Assembly (NCBI RefSeq): GCF_000143415.4 | Contig: NW_003314282.1 | Location: 667,381 to 731,380, forward strand | DNA length: 64,000 bases | Direction: 5' to 3' | From: Selaginella moellendorffii | Lineage: Eukaryota; Streptophyta; Lycopodiopsida; Selaginellales; Selaginellaceae | Shown here: positions 23,891-35,671 of the stretch, piece after piece | How positions within the stretch are numbered: the stretch's first letter is position 1 | Layout: each line of letters starts with the position of its first letter | Position numbers and translations under genes: made by a program | Notes under the pieces: generated by a model | Told to the model about the DNA's origin: nothing | The model's input: the letters and a program-made list of their open reading frames with translations, nothing else | The model's database searches: none

Positions 23891-26739
23891 GCACCCCCTC
23901 CTCAAGAACGAGTGGAACGAGGATGTGAACGAGAACGAAGAGGAGGATGAGATGAGCGGCGAGGGATGGGAGATGGAGAAAAAGAATGAGGACTGGGACG
24001 AGAAGGATAGCGGCGGTGGAAGTCCTGAACAAGGTCAGGAGAATGAATCAGGTTGTCCGCAGGTTCCCAAGTGCGTTCCTCAGGTCCATAACCCTTCCAG
24101 TCCACCAGATAGTAGAGTTTAGACCGTGAAATCTTGGAATCAAGGATGTCTTGAACTTCGTACTCAGACCCATCCTCGAGCTGCACTGGTGGAGGCGGAG
24201 GAATGACCCGATTTGGAATAGGACTGGGAATATAAGGCTCAAGGAGAGAGGAGTGAAAAACGGGGTGAATTTGATATGAGGAGGGAAGTGCAAGGCGATA
24301 AGTGACAGGATTAATGATGGCAGTGATAGGGAAAGGACCAAGGCGTTTGAAATCGAGTTTTGGACAGGGCCTGGTGGTAGAGATATTTCGCTTGAGGAGC
24401 CAGACTTTATCCCCGATATTGTAAGGGGGACAATCCTGACGATGGACATTGGCAAATATTTTATGAGATTCCTGAGCACGATGAAGGTGGAATGAGATGG
24501 AGTTGTGGATTTCCTGGAGGGTGGAGATAAATGCCTCAGAGCGGGGATTTGAACGAGAGGATTCAGATGGAGAAGGAAGTGAGAGATTGAATCAGGGATT
24601 TCGGCCAGAGTTCGCAAAGAAGGGGGAAACTCGAAGAGAGGAGTGAACAGAGTTGTTATAGGAGAACTCAGCAAGGGGAAGGATATCGAACCAGTTATCC
24701 TGATGATAGTTGATGAAGCACCTCAAAAATTGTTCCAACGTCTGAATCGTTCGCTCGGACTGCCCATCAGTTTGAGGATCATATGCCGAAGAGAGGTTGG
24801 CCTTCACTCCAAGCAGCTGCAAAAACTGTTGCCAGAAATGAGAGATGAACTGAAGCCCCCGATCCAAAACCACATCTGTAGGAATCCCATGAAGTCAGAA
24901 AATTTCCCTAAATACTAGTTTTGCCATGTCCTCGCCCGAAAACTCCTTGGTACATGGCAAGAAGTGCGCCATCTTTGTGAAGCGATCCACCACGACTAAA
25001 ATGCTGTTGAAGCCTCCAGAACTCGGAAGATCACTCAAGAAATCCATGGAGATGGATTCCCAAGGACCTGAAGGGACCGGAAGGGAACGAAGCAAACCTG
25101 AAGGAAGGTGGCAAGGTACCTTATTTCGGGCACAAGTGTCACAGGAGGTAGCAAAAGCTTTGATGTAGTCGTCCATGTGAGGCCACCAAAAGTCCCGTGC
25201 AACTAGCTCATAGGTTTTCGCAATGCCAAAGTGACCAACAGTCGGGCTATCGTGGCACGCCATCAGGACCAACCTTCGAGCATCACCTTTAGGAACGTAA
25301 AGCTGCTCCCCACGGTACAATAAGCCATCTAAGAACTCGAACTCGTCAAATCGCCGGTAGTCGGGAGTCACTGGGTGTCCAGCCTGAAGATGGGGGAAAA
25401 TGTCGCTAGCGAGATCATCGGATTGAAGATCGTTTCTGATTGCATCCATCAAGGAGGAGTCCTGAGGGGCCAGGGAAATTGCCATAACTTGAAGCCGATC
25501 AGGACCGAGGATAACTTGATCCTGTTGATCGAAGGCAGGATTACCAGGCCTGAGACTGAGATAGGAGCGCCTTGAAAGAGCATCAGGAAGGCCTTGAAAC
25601 TTTCCAGGTCTGTACTTGATAACAAAGTCAAACCGACTCAGGAATTGTGCCCACCTTGCTTGACGACGGCTTAAAACTCGGGAAGTGGCAAAGTACTCGA
25701 GATTTTTGTGATCCGTCCAGACTGTTGTTTGATGGCTCGCCCCCTCCAAGAAACGGCGCCACTCTCCAAAGGAATCCACGATGGCAAGGAGCTCCTTGTC
25801 GTGGATTTCGTAATTGATCTCCGCAGGCTGGAATTTCCGAGAATGGAAAGCGACCGGATGAAGTTCGTGATCCACTCCAAGTTGAGACAGCACAGCACCA
25901 ATGGCAAAGTCGGAGGCGTCAGCCTCGATGAAGAAAGGTTGTGAGGAATCAGCATGGATCAAGACAGGAGCAGAACTGAAGGCCGCCTTGAGTGTGTCGA
26001 AGGCCTGCTGGGCAGCAGCAGACCAAGAGAAGGGAACATCCTTGCGAGTGAGATGTGTGAGAGGAAGGACAATGTCAGAGTAGTGATCAATGAATTTGCG
26101 GTAGAAGTTGGCGAAGCCAAGGAAAACCTGAACGTCCGACATTGATTGTGGAGGCTCCCATTCGAGAATAATCTTGACTTTAGCAGGATCCATCGTGATA
26201 CCCTCAGGAGTGACAATGTACCCAAGGAACTCCACAGACTGCTGATCAAAGGAACATTTCTCAAGCTTCGTGTATAGGCCGTGTTCTCGCAGCTTCGCTA
26301 GCACCTTGCGAACATGTTCGTCATGCTCCTCCTGAGTTTTTGAGTAGATGAGGATGTCATCGAGGTAGACGATCACCATCTGATCAAGAAACTCCCGAAA
26401 AACGTCGTTCGCCATGTGTTGGAAAACCGCTGGAGCATTTGTTAAGCCAAATGGCATGACAGTGTACTCGAAGTGGCCATAGCGGGTTCGGAACGCAGTC
26501 TTCCATTCATCACCAGGCCGGATCCGGATCAGGTTGTATGCTCCACGGAGGTCGATCTTGGTGAAGAAGCGGGCACCGCCGAGGCGTTCCAACAGGTCCG
26601 AGATCAAGGGCAGCGGATAACGGTTCCGAACAGTCACCTTGTTCAAACCTCGGTAGTCGATGACTAGCCGCAAGCTCCCATCCTTCTTCTTGACAAAGAA
26701 GACAGGCGCTCCAGCCGGGGACTGCGAATGCTGAATGTA

Positions 26740-27676
26740 TTGCTGGTCTCGCAGCTTCGAGCGGGATTTCTCGCCTTGGGTCGGGCCATGCAAGGTGGCG
26801 ACTAAGGTACGGAGAGCGTGAAGCTGCATGTGTCGGAGGTTCTTGGCGACTTGAGTCGTGGAAACACGACCAAGTCTTGGGAACTTTGTTGACTGGTGGA
26901 GGACAGTTCGGGACAACATCCCGACAAAGCGAAGTGTCCGAGGTGGATGGACGTGGAAGACACTATGGGCGCATTTTTGGATCTAGTGACAGGGAAGTGC
27001 TGTCACAAAGGGGGCCAGTGGCAGATGGCCGAGTTGGTTTGCTCGCGGAGGGGATCCCACATGGTTCTTGCTTCAGGGCTAGTCCTTTGAGGAGGTTCGC
27101 GGAGGCTTGCAAGTCTTGTGATTGTCGCGATGCCGGCAACGGGGGCTCGTATATCATTGAAGGGGGCCAGCGCACTTGTCTAGTGTGGGAGGCAAGGTAG
27201 TACGCTCTAGTCTAGAGCTGGAGGAGGCTCACACCTTGCTTGTTCTACGCCTTGGAGTTTGTTCGCAATGGGCACCGACTTAGTGCTGGAAGTACACTGG
27301 GGAGGTAGGCACTCCGAGACACAGCATCACGTCTTGGGGCGTAACAAGTGGCTTCAGCTTGTGCAGTGGAATCACCTTGGAGGCGAGTGACCCATGAGCG
27401 ACGCCGGGTCATCGTGCTCGAGTTGGACTGCTTGGCTGCGATGACGTCGAGCTAGATCGACATGGTGTTCGTCCGGCTTGACATCATTGTGACCGAGTGG
27501 AGGAGTGGCGAGGCGAAGCAGGTGGCTTCAAGCTCCACGGTGGAGTCACTTGGGAGGTGGACGGCCCAAGAGCAGCGCCGGGCGTTCGCACTCATAGTTT
27601 CACTAGTTTCTTCAAGAGTGCGCTCTCAATGTTGTTTTGATCCCTTTGGGATTGGGGTAATGTACATATATGTTTA
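26740..27676 (+). mobile_element. Nested insertion in Element 2 RT, class unknown
   Basis: A 937-bp GC-rich insert flanked by a perfect 16-bp duplication (26724-26739 and 27677-27692, GCGAATGCTGAATGTA). Removing it with one duplication copy restores the RT reading frame. It has no LTRs or inverted termini; it ends 'taatgtacatatatgttta'. A diverged direct repeat of about 70 bp sits at about 27344 and 27520. The long duplication points to a non-LTR or retroposition-like mechanism, but there is no poly(A) or recognisable protein. Open frames inside show no known domain. Confidence 0.75.
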
Positions 27677-28583
27677 GCGAATGCTGAATGTAGCCTGAGG
27701 CAAGGTTCTCATCCACGTACTCTTTGAGGGCCTTAAGCTCGGACGGGGATAACCCGTAGATAGGCCCCCACGGAGGTGACGCTCCTTCCTGTAAATCAAT
27801 GGGACAATCATAAGGCCGATGAACAGGAAGTACACTAGCTTTTTTCTTGTCAAACACATCCCCAAAATCATGATACTTCTCAGGAAGACTGACAGGAGAA
27901 ACATGCAAAGCAAAAAGAAAAAGAGGTTCTTCATGAAGGAGTTCTTTCATAGTGATTGTGGAGATAGGAGGAGGGGTACGACTAAATGGAATGATGAAAC
28001 AAGGATACTGTCCAGTGTAAGATAGAAGAGAGGAAAAAGAAGAGGATGAAAACATCGTAGAGTCAAGAACAGAATCCCGACTTGAGTTTAGGGAACTTTT
28101 CCTGATTTGGACTCGATGAACACCAAGGGAAGCCATGGGAGATGGTGATGTGGGAGAGATGAGCTGTAAGTCCTTCCAACAAATCTGAGGCTGATGTAGT
28201 TGGAACCAAGGAAGACCGAGCACCACAGAGGAGGACTTGCTGTTGATGATGTTGAAGGCGATATCGGTGACGGTGGACCCGATGTGTACTCAAACGGGCA
28301 ACGTTTCCCTAAGTCCAGAAGATGGAGACACAAAATGCCTGCCGATGCCTTCAACCCTCAGATCCCGTATGGTAGGAGAAAGAGGAACGTGATGTCGGGC
28401 AGCAAAGTCCGTGTCCATGAAGCAGGAAGTTGCACCTGAGTCCAGTAGCGCCAAAGCCTTGAGTCCTGATTGTCCGGTGAAAGAAAGGAGACATGGGATG
28501 CGGAAGTTGCGGGAATTGGTGGTGGCTTTGATGAAAGGTGGTGAGGAGCTTGATAAGGAAGAAAAGTGATTTTTATTTGGGGA

Positions 28584-28628
28584 GTCCAAACAGACAGCTC
28601 CTACTCTGTTTGGACAGGGTCGTTTCCC
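28584..28628 (-). promoter_or_regulatory. Programmed -1 frameshift signal, gag/protease overlap
   Basis: On the element strand, slippery heptamer G GGA AAC (28622-28628) sits in the gag frame. After a 6-nt spacer comes an 11-bp perfect hairpin: arm 28605-28615, 10-nt loop 28595-28604 containing the gag TAG, arm 28584-28594. The downstream protease frame is exactly -1. Each part fits the X XXY YYZ rule and usual spacing of retroviral -1 frameshifting. Confidence 0.85.
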
Positions 28629-29572
28629 AACTGCAACAGAGGTGGACTTTGAGGCAAAGTGAACTCGAACAATCGGGGAGGCTTCCTGGGACACACAGCT
28701 GCTTTGTGATTAAGATCAGCACAGTAGAGGCAAAGATTATGAGATATTCGACGTTGCCTCTCAGCAGGACTCAACTTCCCTCTAATGAGTCGGGGAGTAC
28801 CAGAAATATCCATCGGGACCGGAGCAGTAGGTTCAGGACTATGCCCCGAAGACTCAAGCTGGGATTCCTGAGTCTGGGACGGAAAAACAGCGGCGCGGCG
28901 ACTTTCCTGACGACGTTCAAAGAGATGATTGTCACATCGAACAGCTTTGTTGATGGCGTCCGACAGGTCCTTGGGATCCTCCATGGTGAGCAATAAATCC
29001 TTGACACCGTTGTTGAGGCCGAAACGAAATTGGTCAATCAGGGCCCGCTCATCCCACTGAGTGTCCAAGGCAAGGAGTTGGAACTCTGCAGCGTAGATCG
29101 AGGCAGGACGAGACCTCTGAGAGAGACGTCTCATCTTTGTGGTAGCAGCCCGAACCCGATCCGTCTCGCCAAAACATGCTTCGAGCTTCTCTTTGAACAA
29201 TTGAAGATCCATCAGCTCCGGAACCACGACCCCTTTCATGCTCTTCTCCAGAAGAGGAGAAAACCATGACAAAGCTGCACCCTCAAGCAACGTCCCAATC
29301 GCGCTGATTTGAGACTCGGGAGTGGGGTACCGCCGATGTTGAAGTGCAAAGATCAGCTCCATTTGGTTCAAAAATCCACGAAGCTCCGAACGCTTGCCTG
29401 AAAATTTCGCCGGGAAACTCACCTTCGGTTCAGGAACTTTGCTGGATCCTTGAGCCGAAAGTGAAGCAAGCTCCTGCTGCATGCGAAGAAGGGTCGCCTT
29501 CAGCTCGGTATTCTCAAACTGGATTTTTGCAAGGACTTCGGCAAAGAAATCAGGATGGCTTGGAGACTCCAT
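28601..29572 (-). CDS. gag: Element 2 Gag
   Basis: About 323 residues from MESPSHPDFF (29572) to TAG at 28601-28603. It has a coiled-coil-like N-terminus, a retrotransposon capsid domain ('FSGKRSELRGFLNQME', 'ALSWFSPLLE', 'FRFGLNNGVKDLLL') and a CX2CX4HX4C zinc knuckle (CLYCADLNHKAAVC) near the end. The frame is intact. The last 90 nt overlap the protease frame and carry the frameshift signal. Confidence 0.9.
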   Translation of the reverse strand: MESPSHPDFFAEVLAKIQFENTELKATLLRMQQELASLSAQGSSKVPEPKVSFPAKFSGKRSELRGFLNQMELIFALQHRRYPTPESQISAIGTLLEGAALSWFSPLLEKSMKGVVVPELMDLQLFKEKLEACFGETDRVRAATTKMRRLSQRSRPASIYAAEFQLLALDTQWDERALIDQFRFGLNNGVKDLLLTMEDPKDLSDAINKAVRCDNHLFERRQESRRAAVFPSQTQESQLESSGHSPEPTAPVPMDISGTPRLIRGKLSPAERQRRISHNLCLYCADLNHKAAVCPRKPPRLFEFTLPQSPPLLQLGNDPVQTE

Positions 29573-29662
29573 TGGCAAGAAGAAAGAAAAGAAAGGGGGA
29601 AAAAGCAATCAAATAACCAAAACGAGCTAAAAGAAAAGCAAAAAGCACAATCTGAATCAAAC

Positions 29663-30048
29663 TGTCAAGACCCCCAACAAGATCAAGACTAGAAAATGCT
29701 AAAGACAAAGAGAAAAGCTAGTGAAAACAAAGAAAAGGCCTTAGACTGGTGTTGATTCAGATTGTGGAGAAATGGAACAAGGCTAACCTATATATACTAT
29801 AGGTTGATGAAGCTCCACCACTCTTGGATCGAGGACGGCCTAAATACAGCTGAGGTCGAGGAGGCGCCACATCATCATCAGGAATGTGGCTCGAGACTCA
29901 AGAATCGGGAAGTGTCTCGAGAGTCAGGAATAGGGAAGTGTCTCGAGAGTCAGGAATAGGGAAGTGTCTCGAGAGTCAGGAATGTGGTCTGCAGGTCAGG
30001 AATCCGGCGAGAGTCAGGAATGTGGCAAGAATTAGGGGATTCCTGACA
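29663..30048 (-). repeat. Element 2 5' LTR
   Basis: 386 bp, TGTCAAG...CCTGACA. It is longer than its partner by one 26-bp minisatellite unit; other differences are mostly G to A on the plus strand. Confidence 0.93.
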
Positions 30049-30053
30049 GTTAC
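30049..30053 (+). repeat. Element 2 target-site duplication, right
   Basis: GTTAC, matching 23526-23530. Confidence 0.9.
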
Positions 30054-31397
30054 CCCTCTACCTTGGCTGGCCTAAAAAGTTTGGCAACTCTTCATTATTA
30101 TAGAAGATTAGTATTGCCTAACAAATGCTGGGTGAATACAAAAATCTAGAATTGAATGCAATTTATTTTTATAATTTTCATATTTTTATGAAATTGTCCT
30201 CTTTTATTTGGCTTGTCTTCTATATAAAAAATATAGTCATAATTTTCATATATCTGGACAATATGAACCATCTGTTGTATTATGAGTCTTGATATCTCAC
30301 TATGTTTTAAAATTTTAAGAACATTAATATATTACTTAGACAAAGCAGAAGAAGAATTATAAAGAATAATTTTATTAATATAGATGCAGTATTACTCCAA
30401 CATATTACTATCTAAGCAAAAGTAACCAGGAATAATTGTTATTAATATAGATGTAGGATGGAAACTTAATTATATGGAAGTTTTATAGCACTAAGATTTT
30501 AAGAATTTAGTCATGGCTCCATATACTTACATGTCATTCCCAAGTAAAGAGCCATACCCAAACTTCTATATACCCAATCTTAGATTGCAAGCAAAAGCTA
30601 CATCCAAGCCTCCTTGAGCAAAGATCCCATGGCAATGGGATTTGTAATTATTATCTTTCAAAATCTTGCATTAATTAGTAAAATACACAATGTTTTCTTA
30701 AGTAGACTGAAATCCTTCTAAGACATTTAAATTTAAATGATAGTCTACCTGTCTACTTATTTGCCAGAATTATTTTTACTTTTGTAATACTTAATACACT
30801 TCATAGATTAATATTAAAAAAAATACATCTATTTTTAAGGGTTTTTTTGTTGGAGCTTTGATCATGGAGCTACATTCTTGATAAGACCAAGCCAACCCAG
30901 CCATGTTTGAGCGGTGGAATGTCATCTTGGTTTTAAATTTAAATCTGATACCTAGATTACAGGAAAATGCATATTGCTGGATCAGTACAGACAAAGGAAT
31001 GAAGAATTGTCATGTAGGATTGCTCAAAGCAAAACACCCTGTGATGAGCAGAGGCATGGCTGCCAGGTTCAAGGTGACAGGACACTCACCGCCATAGTCA
31101 TGGAGCTTGCATACCGAGACTGTGGCTTGGAGAGTGTGCTGGGAGCTTCAAAACTGTAGCTGTGCAAAAGTTTTACTAGTTTAGTTTATTATAACCTCCC
31201 TGTTTATTCTTCGGATTCTCAAGGTTGACGAAGCCGAAACACTTCGACTTTCCATCGGAGTCCCCGGAGTACTCCTCTACTGTACTCCTTCAGTTGATTT
31301 TTATCTTTTTCGTTGCTGTCTTAGGTAAAGGTCCGCCTCTGTCTAATCTAAGACCTAGCCTTAATACACAGGATTTCCCCATCTCTTAGGATCGACT
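30054..31397. other. Intergenic, no gene seen
   Basis: AT-rich to about 30900, then more mixed sequence with a 60-70 residue open frame (30903-31097) that has no known motif. The last 200 bp are the probable promoter and leader of the gene starting at 31398. Confidence 0.5.
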
Positions 31398-33054
31398 ATG
31401 AAGCTGGGTGGCGTGGCTGGGGCGGGAGGAGTGATGGGCATGGAGGACTGTGTGGTTTGTGTCGATGGCACCCCGGGTGACTGTAGGCGTCTGCCGTGTG
31501 CGATGGCGTATACATGGTGCCTGGCTGCCTGGCGGGCTTACGAGGAGTCTCCAGGAGGCATCTTGAGAGAAAAGGCGGAGGAGGATCTGCGGGAGTCGCA
31601 CGCAGTGGCAATTTGTTGTGTGGCCGGACACTTTATGGGTTCTTGCCTCGGCTCCATGTTCGTCACTGACAACGAGCTCTTCAAGCTCGTTGCTCTCCTC
31701 TACTTGTCTCGCCGTCTCCAGCATTCCAGCCGCTTCAAGGATTGTGCCCGTTGTCTGGACGGGAGTGGCTGTGATGGCCCCAAGCTTCGTGCTTTCTCTG
31801 AGTTTGGTACCTCCCTCGAGGTGAAACTGGCAGAGCGTGACCCGAAGCAGCGCCTCACTCATTGTCTGGACGAACTGTGGGGTGAGTCAAACTCTTCTCT
31901 TGTTCATCCGATTCGTCTCTGCTTTCGCATTGCAGGTGACTGGCGCTCTGTTTTGGACAGCATCTTGCACACGGATTTCGTCTTCCTGATGCCTCCTCGC
32001 CATGCGGTAAGCTTGTAAACTCACTTGCATTTATTATTGCCACCTTATAGGGCCCTGCAACCAGCTTGTTGCTGAAGCAACTTCGAAAGCATATCAAGGC
32101 TCTCAAAGGCACTCCCAAGAAGCGGCCGTTATGCAAAGTGAGGGACAAGGTAGCCTCTCATTACGAAGCCGAATTGGGCCGCAATTGGAGCGCGTCATAC
32201 AGGCTCCATACTCAAAATGCGTCAAGGGAGTACATTTGGGGCAGGGACATTGGAGCGACTTGTGGATTACCGTATCCCAATGACGCCGAAGAATGGTCCA
32301 GGTATGGTTTTCTCACTGTCGGCCAAGCCGTGGAACTCCTCAAGGCTGCCAAGGACAACCAGCTCTTGGAGGCCCTGGTCATGGAGCCGCCTCCAAACTC
32401 CGTGCTCATTTCCAACATCATGGCAATCCTCGACTGCACTGAGCATGCCCGGCTATGGTTGGCGAAGTCGAAGCTCCCAGTCTACTACAACTTCCCGCAT
32501 CTGACATGTAAGTCATTCCTTCCATTCATTTCTCTTTCCGCCAGGTACCGCTCACTGCAATCGCAGATGCCAAGCTTCGGGATGAGCAATCAACCTCCAC
32601 TCTTTCTCAAGAGTGTAAATTGGCACTAGAGTCTCCCCTGGGTTTTGCAGCGCGCATTCCGTCACCTGTGGAGAAGTTTCTGAGGCGTTTGGCTATAGAT
32701 GCAAACGGGTAAACAAAAATCACACAAACTGGCATTGGCTAAACCGTGCTTGTGTTGTACAGAGAGTTGCTTGATGACGAGGATGTCTCTGGCTGGTTTG
32801 CCGTGCTGCCGGAGGGCTTCAACTCAGGCAAGTTTCTTCTTCGCCGTCTCCAGATACCGAGAGGTCTGGGAAACGACCTCCAAGACAAGGACTGGCTTCG
32901 TCAGGTGGCTCACACAGTCACCCTGCTATCGAAGTGTGAGCCGCTCGACAAGCTCAGGTATATTCTACGCAGCAATGTACCGCCCAAGGAACACGTCTCC
33001 GACTTTGTGCGCACAGCACAAGGCACGTCCGAAATAGACTGGCCTGAGTGTTAG
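31398..33054 (+). CDS. Unknown protein, five exons
   Basis: Exons at about 31398-31881, 31936-32006, 32051-32507, 32567-32708 and 32763-33054 give one continuous frame of 481 residues, with introns of 44-59 nt and good GT-AG ends. The N-terminus is Cys-rich (MEDCVVCVDGTPGDCRRLPC, then 'HAVAICCVAGHFMGSC'). The middle has 'SREYIWGRDIGATCGLPYP' and 'LLEALVMEPPPNSVLISNIM'; the end is 'HVSDFVRTAQGTSEIDWPEC'. There is no signal peptide or membrane segment. I do not recognise the family. The exact frame through four introns argues that it is a real, intact gene rather than a relic. It stands alone between repeat regions. Confidence 0.75.
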
Positions 33055-33059
33055 TGTGC

Positions 33060-35671
33060 TGCATCGTAGAATACGCAGAATCTACCTTGATATTCCGGAT
33101 TCCCCGCTAGATAAAAGATTGAACTAAGAAGATCCAGTTTCTAGTTCCATTACATATCCCCGAGTCTCTGACGAAGGAATCATCTTGAGACGAGAAGGCC
33201 AGCGTTCAGCACCACCTTTCGGCCTAGTGCGTTCAGATCCTTGCCGCCGCCGCCCACCAGGATTTCTCCCCGGGGCTCGCCCCAGGAATTGCTGGATCTC
33301 CGCCGCATCTTGCATCGTGCACAGCGGCGAGCTTGATCACGCTCCGGGGACTCGTGGAGCATCGTATCGGACCTCGCACTCAAGCGGCTGGTCGTCACGG
33401 AGGGGAGGTCGGTCTCTCGCCTCCACCTCGCAAGCGAGCGTGCCGTGTACCGTGGAGGGCCGGCGCAGCTGGTCGCAACTGGGGGATATTGTTGTAGGTT
33501 TTAGAGTTATTGAACTGATTGAACCCTAATTGAAATCACTCACAATCTGCTTATCAGTCTATTTAAAAGAGCAAGGGTATAAAACCAAGGCTCTTAGGCT
33601 ATATTTGTTGCATTTTTTTTTTTTCTTGTTTTTGAGTGGAAGCTTTCCTACTGATTTTGATTTTGAGCAGCTTTCCTTCTCAGATCTATGAAATGAATGG
33701 CGTCTATCGTCAGAATTGGGAGGCAGGGCATTCTTCTATATCATGGTAGCAGTTTTTTTACTGAACCATATTCTTGCAACGCTTTTCCAATCTTAAGTTT
33801 TGGACTGTTCTTGGGCTACAAGATACCCACCTTGGCTGAGGAAAGCAAAGCTGGACCCATCTGGAACTGGTGGACTTTACACTCCCAGAGTGGCTCCAAG
33901 CAAGGAGGGGAAGCACGCTTGATCAGGGAAGAACACTACTGCCAGAAGAGCTCTACCGCCACCCTTAGATAAATCCGCACTAGGTCGTGAGCATCGTGAG
34001 ATTATGAGGATGAGGAAGAGGCTCACATGAGCAAACAAAGATGTCCAAAACATCCACGAGCTTTTGAGGAAAAAAATCACCTATGATCTTAACAACGTTT
34101 TTTTTCCAGGCCTGCAAGTTGAATTATCTTTGGTCTAAAGAAGAAAAGGTTCAAACTGAGAATCTAACCACAGATACCCGGATATCATGTTTTCCTGAAG
34201 GAATCTAGACTAAATCTTATAATTAATTGTTAATAAGTCTTTAATTCTTTATCACTTTGGCTGCACAAAAACAAGGAGGTTATGGTAGCCATGTTCTTAT
34301 ATCTCCATTTTCTTAGTGTAATTATAACCTTCATTTACTATGCACAATGACAATGTTTTGTAATTGTTCTTTACTGCCAAATTAAATGCTAAATTCTTTG
34401 GGGGTCTTGTAAAAGACTTTGAGGCTGATCATTAATCATAATAAAGCTATATAAAATAAAATTGTTATATACAGTGACTATAATAGATGTGTTTATATTA
34501 ATATATTGCCAGGGAGCTAATTTTATATCCCTAATGAGGCTCACCTAAACACATTGTCTATTAACCTTAAATACATGAATTTTATTATATCTGTTTTAAC
34601 AGATGAGGTAAAGTAGACATATGGATCACAAAAGCTCACTACTTATTTATTGATTCGCTTAAGCAAACTTGTAAGTGGTAGTGGATATTCCAGATATATC
34701 TTAGGATATTAGAAAATACTATCATCATGATGTTTATAAATTACAAACATATTTATAATTTATAAAATTTCTTAAACTTGGTGTAATATTCTATATTTAT
34801 TCTTTTCATTTTTTTCTCACGATATAAATCCTTGCTCAAAGAAAAATTGAGTTTAAGAAGAGTAGATTATCATCTCTCTTGTATTTTTTTTTCATTATCT
34901 ATCTTCTTAATCCAGAACATGTCTGACAAATCTCACATTATCATCCGCTCTTTCTTTGCTTTTATTCTGGATTATCCACGAAAAAAAGAGGAGGATTTTT
35001 CTTTGACACATCCAACTGCATTGTGAGAGAATTGATTTGAGTCAGGAATTCTCCTTGTTGCAGGCTCTATAGGCCTTCCTCTCCCCCTGGCACCTTTTCT
35101 TTCTTGGATCTCTAGAAACAAAAATCACTTGTTCTTTGTTTTGTATGCAATGAACCGTTGACATTGGCATGCTTTGCCTCACAGAGTTATGAGAGGTTTC
35201 ATAGCTCCCTTAGCACAGCCTCATGGGAAAGTTTTCAAGTGAGCTTAACTTGAGTCAATGAAAGTATAAATTGATACCAACAATCAAAACAAGAACGAAA
35301 AACTTGACACCACCAGATTCAGCACTTATGCTGTCAAAAGACTTGCTTTATGTATTTATATCCTGTTTTACATCTTCTTGTTAATCTTGTTGTTGCACTT
35401 GTTCCTCCTAAAATATTGATCCTCCTTGCGCTGATCTTCTCTCCTAGAGGAGATTCATAAGCAAGAGTATAATTCAGAGAATCACTAACATCACTGCTGA
35501 AAACATTGCTCCCTTCTCAAAGAAGAGCAATATAACCCGCAAAAGAAAAACAAAGAAAACTACACCACTTTTCATGCTGATTGGAATATACAATCAAAAT
35601 TCAAACTCAATGATTGTTAGGGCCAGTGTCTAGGTCTCGCCGAGCGGTAAGACTTATCGACCGATTCAAGC
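33060..35671. other. Intergenic with possible retroelement relic
   Basis: 33124-33530 is GC-rich with a short open frame on each strand. It leads into 'gggggatattgttgtaggtttt', which looks like the purine tract and start of a Copia-type LTR (about 33493 onward, with TATTTAAAAG near 33560). I could not find the other end. The rest (33970-35670) is AT-rich with no supported gene. Confidence 0.35.

Larger units (their letters stand above)
23902..28694 (-). pseudogene. pol: Element 2 protease-pol polyprotein, interrupted
   Basis: Read in the -1 frame relative to gag from about 28694. Landmarks are retropepsin 'LLDSGATSCF', RT with 'VYLDDILIYS' intact, RNase H 'EADASDFAIGAVL', the integrase zinc domain, 'MDFLSDLP', 'DRGLQF' and 'TDGQSERT', and a C-terminal chromodomain (WKGYGPEERTWEP). 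Breaks are TGA at 28290-28292, 24895-24897 and 24592-24594, and a nested insertion at 26740-27676. Outside these the frame is continuous to 23902. All active-site residues I could check are present, so it decayed recently. Confidence 0.92.
23531..30048 (-). mobile_element. Ty3/Gypsy LTR retrotransposon, Element 2 (chromovirus)
   Basis: A complete 6.5-kb element on the minus strand with LTRs TGTCAAG...CCTGACA and a perfect GTTAC duplication. Gag is a separate frame joined to protease-pol by a -1 frame change. Pol then runs protease, RT, RNase H, integrase, chromodomain. It is broken by three TGA stops and by a 953-bp nested insertion (with one duplication copy) in RT. The polypurine tract beside the 3' LTR is clear (GAGGAGGGGGTGC on the element strand). 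No TGG-type tRNA primer site stands next to the 5' LTR, so priming may differ or the site has decayed. Confidence 0.95.

Noticed and set aside
24048-24674. 208-residue minus-strand frame
   Set aside because: Shadow of Element 2 integrase and chromodomain coding sequence in another frame.
26877-27200. 107-residue plus-strand frame in the nested insertion
   Set aside because: No known domain, no codon or splice support; listed only as part of the insertion.
33124-33529. Open frames on both strands in a GC-rich stretch
   Set aside because: Mutually exclusive, no motifs; probably noncoding retroelement remnant.
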